Source: Marinisporobacter sp. (lineage in GTDB: Bacteria > Bacillota > Clostridia > Peptostreptococcales > Thermotaleaceae). From it: a DNA stretch of 64,000 nt. Under the pieces are notes generated by a model. That model saw only the letters and a list, made by a program, of their open reading frames with translations, ran no database searches and was not told the DNA's origin. Location of the stretch: contig JAOARP010000017.1 of assembly GCA_025210525.1 (NCBI GenBank), positions 78,479 to 142,478 on the forward strand. The letters are read 5' to 3'. The position numbers and the translations under genes are program-made. Positions 58,931 through 64,000 of the stretch are shown one piece after another. Position 1 is the stretch's first letter. Every line of letters starts with the position of its first letter.

Positions 58931-59641
58931 TTAGTTTACAATAGTAATTTCAATTCTTCTATTATTAGCGCGACCTTCCTTTGTATCATTTGTATCAATA
59001 GGATTTCTTTCTCCATAACCACTAACAGATACTCTATTAGGGTCAATTCCTTTTTCTTTTGTAAGATATTTCACTACGGAAATAGCACGGGCAACAGAGA
59101 GTTCCCAATTAGAGGGATATTCTTTTGTATGAATAGGGAGATTATCTGTAAAGCCCTCTACGATAATATCGTTATCAACTTTTTTCAATTTATCTCTCAT
59201 AAGGCTCAAAACTTCATAGCCATCTTCCGATAAATCCGCCTTTGCACTAGGGAAAAATATATTGTCGTTAAAACGAATGAGTAGACCTCTTTCATTCTGA
59301 AGGATTTTTACTTGATCTAATAAATCATTTTCTCTTAGAAAAGCAATAAATTCTTCTTTTGATGTATTTACATCATTTTCTATATTTGTAAGATCAAATA
59401 ATTTTGCAGCTAAATTTTCTTTTTCTATTTTTAACTTTTTATTTTCATCAGCTAAAGCTGTAATCTTTGTGGAAAGGTTATTTTTTATTTCTGAGAGCAC
59501 AGTGGTTTCCTTTGCTGCCATGGTAAAGAAGATAATAAAGAAGCAAAGCATAATAGTAATCATATCGCTATAGGTGATTAACCAACCAGTAGATAGATTC
59601 ATTTCATCATGTTCAGTTTGATCATTATAATTCTTCATCAT
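58931..59641 (-). CDS. motB: Motor stator protein MotB
   Basis: A 236-residue protein with one membrane helix (about 20-42) carrying the proton/sodium-binding aspartate D26 in TYSDMITIMLCFF. A coiled linker and a C-terminal OmpA-like peptidoglycan-binding domain (VEGFTDNLPIH, NWELSVARAISVVKYL, GYGERNPIDTN, RANNRRIEI) follow. Together with MotA it anchors to the wall and powers the flagellum. It overlaps the motA gene by 17 bases. ATG 59641 and ATG 59638 are both possible. Confidence 0.93.
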   Translation of the reverse strand: MMKNYNDQTEHDEMNLSTGWLITYSDMITIMLCFFIIFFTMAAKETTVLSEIKNNLSTKITALADENKKLKIEKENLAAKLFDLTNIENDVNTSKEEFIAFLRENDLLDQVKILQNERGLLIRFNDNIFFPSAKADLSEDGYEVLSLMRDKLKKVDNDIIVEGFTDNLPIHTKEYPSNWELSVARAISVVKYLTKEKGIDPNRVSVSGYGERNPIDTNDTKEGRANNRRIEITIVN

Positions 59642-60443
59642 GATCTTTCCTTTCTATGAGTCTCTTCCGTGGATAAGTAAGTCTAGTATTTTCATTTAGC
59701 ATAACATTCATTTTATCAAATACATTTCTAGCTGTATCATTTTGAGCAATGAGTAAAATACCTTCTGTGATAATATTGTATTGTAAAATATTTTTATCAA
59801 TATATTCCTTTAATCTTCCCATAAGGGGAACAGCAATAAAATTGGCGATGAGGCTTCCGTAGAGAGTACTGACTAATGCAGATGCCATATTGCTCATAAT
59901 AAGATTTACCTCATGAATATTAGATAATAGTCCTACAAGACCTAGCAGTGTTCCAATAAGTCCAAAGGAAGGAGCTATATGAGCAACCATTTTTAGTACA
60001 TTATAGGGTCTGTAGAGGTTACTCCGTCTAGATTCAATGTCTTTTATTAAAATATCTCTCATGGTATCAGGTTTTTTATAATCATTCAATAAAATCATAG
60101 CATCTCTTAAAAAGGTATTTTCTTCTGTCTCTATATCTGATTGTATAGATAAAACACCATCTCTTTTAATTTTGATACTCAATGTGTGAACTTTATGGAT
60201 GGTCCCTTCGTAATCAATTTTATCAGAGAAGCTTTTCTTGATCATAGCAATGGTATTGATTAAGGTATCAAAAGAAAAACTTACAATGATAGAGATAAAA
60301 ATTCCAGAAAAAATGATTTCTAGAGCAGTAAGATTAAAAAAAGACTTTAAAGATATGGTATCTACTAAAGAATGTACAAGCAATGCTAAAAGAACAAGGA
60401 TAATAGAAATTTTAAAATTTTTATTTCGAAAATTAAGCTTCAT
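59625..60443 (-). CDS. motA: Motor stator protein MotA
   Basis: A 272-residue protein with four membrane helices and a large cytoplasmic loop. The conserved region APSFGLIGTLLGLVGLL carries the proline expected next to the ion path. It forms the stator ring with MotB around the flagellar motor. A GGAGG site precedes ATG 60443. No other flagellar genes are in the window, so these are a detached motAB pair. Confidence 0.93.
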   Translation of the reverse strand: MKLNFRNKNFKISIILVLLALLVHSLVDTISLKSFFNLTALEIIFSGIFISIIVSFSFDTLINTIAMIKKSFSDKIDYEGTIHKVHTLSIKIKRDGVLSIQSDIETEENTFLRDAMILLNDYKKPDTMRDILIKDIESRRSNLYRPYNVLKMVAHIAPSFGLIGTLLGLVGLLSNIHEVNLIMSNMASALVSTLYGSLIANFIAVPLMGRLKEYIDKNILQYNIITEGILLIAQNDTARNVFDKMNVMLNENTRLTYPRKRLIERKDHDEEL

Positions 60444-60588
60444 AACTTTCCTCCAAATATTTTATGATATAAGAAGATTTTATCATAGTTTTAACCATTT
60501 AGATAAATTTATAAAAGATATCATGAAAAAAAGTTGGTTAATGTCTTTTAATCTTATAAAATAGAGTAAAACATGAAAAGAAGTAGAA

Positions 60589-62046
60589 TTGGCTTCTAAA
60601 CAAAAGGGGGGAGATAGAGAAATCTATCGAAAAATCATGAAAAAAAGAAAAATGATAGGAATTATTTTATCGTTAATCATAATCAGTACGAGTATATATG
60701 GAAGGATAAAGCCTTTACCAAAGGGAATTTCATTAGATGGGCAGGTTTATAAAACAAATCAAGTAGACTTTTTATATGATTTGACCTATGAAAAGGATGG
60801 AAAAATAGAGAAAGAACAAATGCTTTTTGATAGGGTGTTTAAGATCATTGATGATGCAGAGAAGTTTATTATCATTGATATGTTTTTATTTAATGATACT
60901 TATGATAAAAAGTATTCATATCCTGATCTTTCAGCAAAATTAACGAATGCAATTATTCAAAAAAAACAAAAGAATCCAAGTATAAAAGTCGCTTTTATAT
61001 CAGATGAAATGAATACCTTTTATGGATCTTATCCATCAAAGCATTTAGAAGCAATGGAAAAGAATGATGTAAACGTTGTACTTACAGATTTGAATCAATT
61101 AAGGGATTCAAACCCTTCCTACTCGGGGTTTTGGAGAACCTTTTTAGGATGGTTTGAGACATCAGGAAAAGGCTGGTTACCAAATCCATTTAGTAAAGAT
61201 GCACCAAAGGCGACTTTTCGTTCTTATTTAAAGCTTTTAAATTTTAAAGCAAATCATAGGAAACTAATCGTTACGGAGAAACAAGCCTTAGTAAGCTCTG
61301 CTAATCCTCATGATGCTAGTGGATATCATTCCAATATTGCTTTTGTAGTAGGAGGAGCTATCATAAAGGATATTGTTGTGGGAGAAAAAGCTATAGGAAA
61401 CTTCTCAGGAAAAATTATTGATGGGGAATATAAAGAGCATGAAAAACAAGAAGGTTCCATTAGAGTAAGTTTTATTACAGAAGGAAAGATTAGAAAAAAT
61501 CTCTTAGAAGCTATAGAAAAAACAAAAGCTGGAGATGTGATTCAAATAGGGATGTTTTATTTTAGTGAAAGAAATTTAGTAAAATCTTTAATTAAAGCAG
61601 CTAATAGAGGCGTAAAGATCCAAATGATTTTAGATGCGAATAAGGATGCCTTTGGTATGGAAAAAAACGGTATACCTAATCGACCTGTAGCTCATGAGCT
61701 ATTTGAAAAATCTAATGGAAAAATAAAAATAAGATGGTACAATACCCATGGAGAACAATTTCATACAAAGCTTGTAAAGATTAAATATAAAGATGAAAGT
61801 GTTATATTTGGAGGTTCAGCTAATCTTACAAAAAGAAATATAGGAGATTATAATTTAGAAGCAGATTTGAAAATAATGGCTAAAAACGATAATAAAATTG
61901 TAAAGGATGTAGAGCAATACTTTGATAGAATATGGGAAAATGAAAATGGCAATTATACCCTTGATTTTAAAGAATATAATGAAGAATCTATAGTTAAAAA
62001 TATTATTTATCGTTTACAAGAATGGAGTGGATTATCCACTTTTTAG
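60589..62046 (+). CDS. Phospholipase D / cardiolipin-synthase-like protein
   Basis: About 485 residues with an N-terminal membrane anchor (MIGIILSLIIISTSIYG). Two PLD motifs are present: HRKLIVTEKQALVSSANPHD in the first half and HTKLVKIKYKDESVIFGGSANLT in the second, with the catalytic HxK of each. It may act on phospholipids (cardiolipin synthase type) or as a nuclease. The start is uncertain: TTG 60589 opens the frame, ATG 60637 has no clear ribosome site, and a GGGGGG stretch (60606) lies between them. It stands alone, divergent from motAB. Confidence 0.85.
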   Translation: MASKQKGGDREIYRKIMKKRKMIGIILSLIIISTSIYGRIKPLPKGISLDGQVYKTNQVDFLYDLTYEKDGKIEKEQMLFDRVFKIIDDAEKFIIIDMFLFNDTYDKKYSYPDLSAKLTNAIIQKKQKNPSIKVAFISDEMNTFYGSYPSKHLEAMEKNDVNVVLTDLNQLRDSNPSYSGFWRTFLGWFETSGKGWLPNPFSKDAPKATFRSYLKLLNFKANHRKLIVTEKQALVSSANPHDASGYHSNIAFVVGGAIIKDIVVGEKAIGNFSGKIIDGEYKEHEKQEGSIRVSFITEGKIRKNLLEAIEKTKAGDVIQIGMFYFSERNLVKSLIKAANRGVKIQMILDANKDAFGMEKNGIPNRPVAHELFEKSNGKIKIRWYNTHGEQFHTKLVKIKYKDESVIFGGSANLTKRNIGDYNLEADLKIMAKNDNKIVKDVEQYFDRIWENENGNYTLDFKEYNEESIVKNIIYRLQEWSGLSTF

Positions 62047-62088
62047 GGAAAAAACAAAAGAGGAAGAATAAATTTTTTCAAAAATCAC

Positions 62089-62095
62089 TGTCGAA
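62089..62095 (+). promoter_or_regulatory. Possible Spo0A box before the second surface protein
   Basis: TGTCGAAT lies about 85 bases upstream of the ATG of the second propeller surface protein. It has the same core as those at 7573 and 34782, but the core is short and weak as evidence. Confidence 0.2.
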
Positions 62096-62178
62096 TCTTG
62101 AAGGAAAATGACGGAAGGTATAGAATTGTTTAAAGATATGGAATTATTTATAGTATATGCATATAAAAGGAGGGGGGC

Positions 62179-64000
62179 ATGATGAGTATAAGAAAGAAAA
62201 ATAAGGTAAGTAGGTGGTTAGCTAGGTTGCTAATTCTTACTATTTGTTTAACAGGTGTACCAATAAAAAATGTATATGGGGAAGGGGATGAAAATAATAA
62301 GGTAACCTATGAGTGGAAAAAGACTTTAACTCATGAACGAATGGGAGACGTAGAGGAAATACAAGTTGAATATTTATCGCCTACAAGGGATGGCGGTTTT
62401 ATTGGTATAGGAAGTGACACATATAGTGGTCTTGTATTTAAATTGGATAATTCTAGAAATGTGGTATGGGTAAAAGAATATAGTGGATTTGGTGATGAAA
62501 TTACAGATATTCAAGAAAAATCTAGTGGAGGATATGTTGTTTTAGAAAATAGATGGTGGCATATGGAAGGGCTTAGTGGTTGCAATGGATATATATTTGA
62601 ACTAGATGAAAATGGTGAAAAAATACCAGAGAGAGAGCTTCAAATAGGAGGTAGTAATCGAGATCTTGTAGAACAAATTGTGCAAACAAATGATGGAGGC
62701 TATATAGTTGTAGGCTATGAAGATTCTAATGATGGAGATTTTTCAGGGAATTTAGGAGATTATGATTGTTGGGTTCTAAAAATTGACAATAACTTTAATC
62801 AGGTTTGGCTTAAAAATTATGGTGGAGAAGGTCAAGACAAAGGTGTTAGTATCAAAGAAGCATCAGATGGAGGGTATGTTATATTTGGAACATCTATAGT
62901 AATAGAGCGCCCACCAGATATACCAAGAAATTATAGCTTTTGGGTATTTAAGATTGATGAAGCTGGAAATGTAGTGTGGGATAAGACTTATGGGGGGACA
63001 AGAGATGATTCTAGTGTTTCTTCAGATGCTATTAAATCAATAGATATGAAATTGACTGCTGATGGTGGATATGCTTTATTAGGAAGTACCACCCTTAATA
63101 ATGGTGATATTACTGGAAATCATGGTGGTCAAGAGTATTGGTTTGTGAAAATAAACAAAGATGGAGAAAAACAGTTTCAAAAGACTTATGGAGGAAGTGG
63201 AGATGATTCTCCTATAGGATTTATAAAGAACTCTGATGGTGGATATATAATTGCTGGGAATTCAAATTCAAGTGATGGAGATTTTAATGAGAATCAAGAG
63301 AATCAAGATGGATGGATGATTCAAATTGATGAAAGTGGAAAAATCATTTGGAAATGGAATGCTGCAACAGCACAAGAAGATACAATTCATTCTATTCAGG
63401 CAGGAGAAGAGAGAGAAATTTTTATTTCCTCAAAAATAGGAGGCACTAATGAGATTGCTAAACTTAAAGTAAAAAATACAAATGCTTATTTGACTGATCT
63501 AAAAGTAGATGGTCAAACGGTAAGTAATTTTGTATATAATAAACTTAGTTATAATAAAGAACTACCTTATGGAACGACAACAGTACCAACAGTAATAGGA
63601 GTAGCGCAAGATATAAATGCAGCAGTGGATATAACTCCAGCAGAAAGCTTACCAGGAAGTACGAGCATAGAGGTAACAGCAGAAGATGGAGAAGTTACAA
63701 AAACATATACACTAGCATTCACAGTAGCAAAAAATAATAATGCTTATTTACAAGAGTTAAAGGTAGACAATACAGGGGTTAGTGGATTTAGTCATAACCA
63801 ATATACGTATGAAAAAGAACTACCTTATGGAACGACAACAGTGCCGACTATTACAGCAACAGCGCAAGATACAAATGCAGTAGTAAATATTACGCAAGCT
63901 ACGAGCTTACCAGGAAGTACGAGTATAGAGGTAACAGCAGAAAATGGAGAAGTAAAAAAAACATACACAATAGCATTCACAGTAGCGAAAAATAATAATG
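62179..64000 (+). CDS. Second large surface protein with propeller and cadherin-like repeats (cut by window edge)
   Basis: The frame opens at ATG 62179 (or 62182) after AGGAGGGGGG and is still open at the right edge (607 codons). A signal peptide (about 1-35) is followed by propeller-like repeats with TNDGGYIVVG and KTYGGSGDD motifs (about 50-420), then cadherin-like repeats. The same repeat motifs occur in the 22917 protein, which is SLH-anchored at its C-terminus. A similar anchor may exist beyond the window. It is probably an adhesin or S-layer-type component. Confidence 0.85.
   Translation, partial: MMSIRKKNKVSRWLARLLILTICLTGVPIKNVYGEGDENNKVTYEWKKTLTHERMGDVEEIQVEYLSPTRDGGFIGIGSDTYSGLVFKLDNSRNVVWVKEYSGFGDEITDIQEKSSGGYVVLENRWWHMEGLSGCNGYIFELDENGEKIPERELQIGGSNRDLVEQIVQTNDGGYIVVGYEDSNDGDFSGNLGDYDCWVLKIDNNFNQVWLKNYGGEGQDKGVSIKEASDGGYVIFGTSIVIERPPDIPRNYSFWVFKIDEAGNVVWDKTYGGTRDDSSVSSDAIKSIDMKLTADGGYALLGSTTLNNGDITGNHGGQEYWFVKINKDGEKQFQKTYGGSGDDSPIGFIKNSDGGYIIAGNSNSSDGDFNENQENQDGWMIQIDESGKIIWKWNAATAQEDTIHSIQAGEEREIFISSKIGGTNEIAKLKVKNTNAYLTDLKVDGQTVSNFVYNKLSYNKELPYGTTTVPTVIGVAQDINAAVDITPAESLPGSTSIEVTAEDGEVTKTYTLAFTVAKNNNAYLQELKVDNTGVSGFSHNQYTYEKELPYGTTTVPTITATAQDTNAVVNITQATSLPGSTSIEVTAENGEVKKTYTIAFTVAKNNN
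63481..64000 (+). repeat. Tandem 258-base coding repeats (cadherin-like modules), continuing past the edge
   Basis: The landmark AATGCTTATT occurs at 63481 and 63739, and its start AATG again at 63997, giving a period of exactly 258 bases (86 residues). Parts such as CTACCTTATGGAACGACAAC are almost identical between units, pointing to recent expansion. Confidence 0.9.

Noticed and set aside
1..64000. tRNA, rRNA, transposase, integrase or attachment sites
   Set aside because: No clover-leaf signature, rRNA core sequence, DDE/tyrosine recombinase or flanking repeats were seen on reading through.

Overview
The window looks like a chromosomal segment of a low-GC, anaerobic, spore-forming and motile member of the Clostridia. 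This is inferred from the AT-rich DNA, strong AGGAGG-type ribosome sites, a reverse rubrerythrin, a SleB-type spore cortex hydrolase, S-layer homology (SLH) proteins, a collagenase and a monoderm-style type IV pilus locus. I see no rRNA, tRNA, CRISPR array, insertion sequence or prophage. Species cannot be told from the sequence alone.

Layout. 1-7.5 kb (minus strand): a chemotaxis / c-di-GMP operon (CheW-like protein, PAS-GAF-GGDEF-HD-GYP protein, cut-off chemoreceptor), then an NtrC-type sigma54 response regulator with its membrane histidine kinase. 7.7-9.4 kb: reverse rubrerythrin and an FG-GAP-like protein. 9.5-17.7 kb: a self-contained sugar phosphotransferase (PTS) operon behind a sigma54 promoter (LevR-type activator, galactitol-family IIA, IIB and IIC, class II ketose-phosphate aldolase, a 53-residue membrane peptide, HPr, enzyme I). 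17.9-22.6 kb: spore hydrolase, signal peptidase, and a selenium/sulfur trafficking cluster (YedE, TusA-like, DUF3343, divergent class V desulfurase). 22.9-28.1 kb: a 1,722-residue SLH surface protein. 28.1-29.8 kb: purine riboswitch and purine permease. 30-37.5 kb: a chemoreceptor with an internal deletion, a receiver-MpsC fusion, an OmpR-type two-component pair and a hybrid kinase. 37.6-41.1 kb: secreted collagenase. 41.7-55.6 kb: type IV pilus operon. 55.8-64 kb: SLH-transglutaminase protein, a frameshifted membrane gene, MotA/MotB, a phospholipase D-like protein and the start of a second surface protein.

Most interesting signal. Four leaders (29986-30036 plus; 41277-41328 minus; 41606-41655 plus; 55602-55649 plus) share a compact fold of about 50 nt. 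An outer stem (CTGG with CCAG) encloses a conserved GAT-AA-AGA strand, a short co-varying hairpin, and a conserved TTAGCT-GATA strand. In all four, the 3' strand of the outer stem is also the 5' strand of a long intrinsic terminator ending in CTGG plus a T-run, so the fold and the terminator exclude one another. This is the layout of a transcriptional ON riboswitch. The leaders precede the chemoreceptor, the collagenase, the pilus operon and the SLH-transglutaminase pair, so they would tie surface attachment, tissue degradation and chemotaxis to one signal. The core does not match the c-di-GMP-I or c-di-GMP-II consensus as I remember them. I therefore propose it as a candidate unrecognised riboswitch class. 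c-di-GMP is a reasonable first ligand to test because of the gene set, the HD-GYP protein and the MshEN-like domain of PilB.

The genes fit a lifestyle of sensing, swimming or twitching toward, attaching to and digesting proteinaceous matter, with a dedicated PTS for one sugar and selenium-dependent metabolism elsewhere in the genome.
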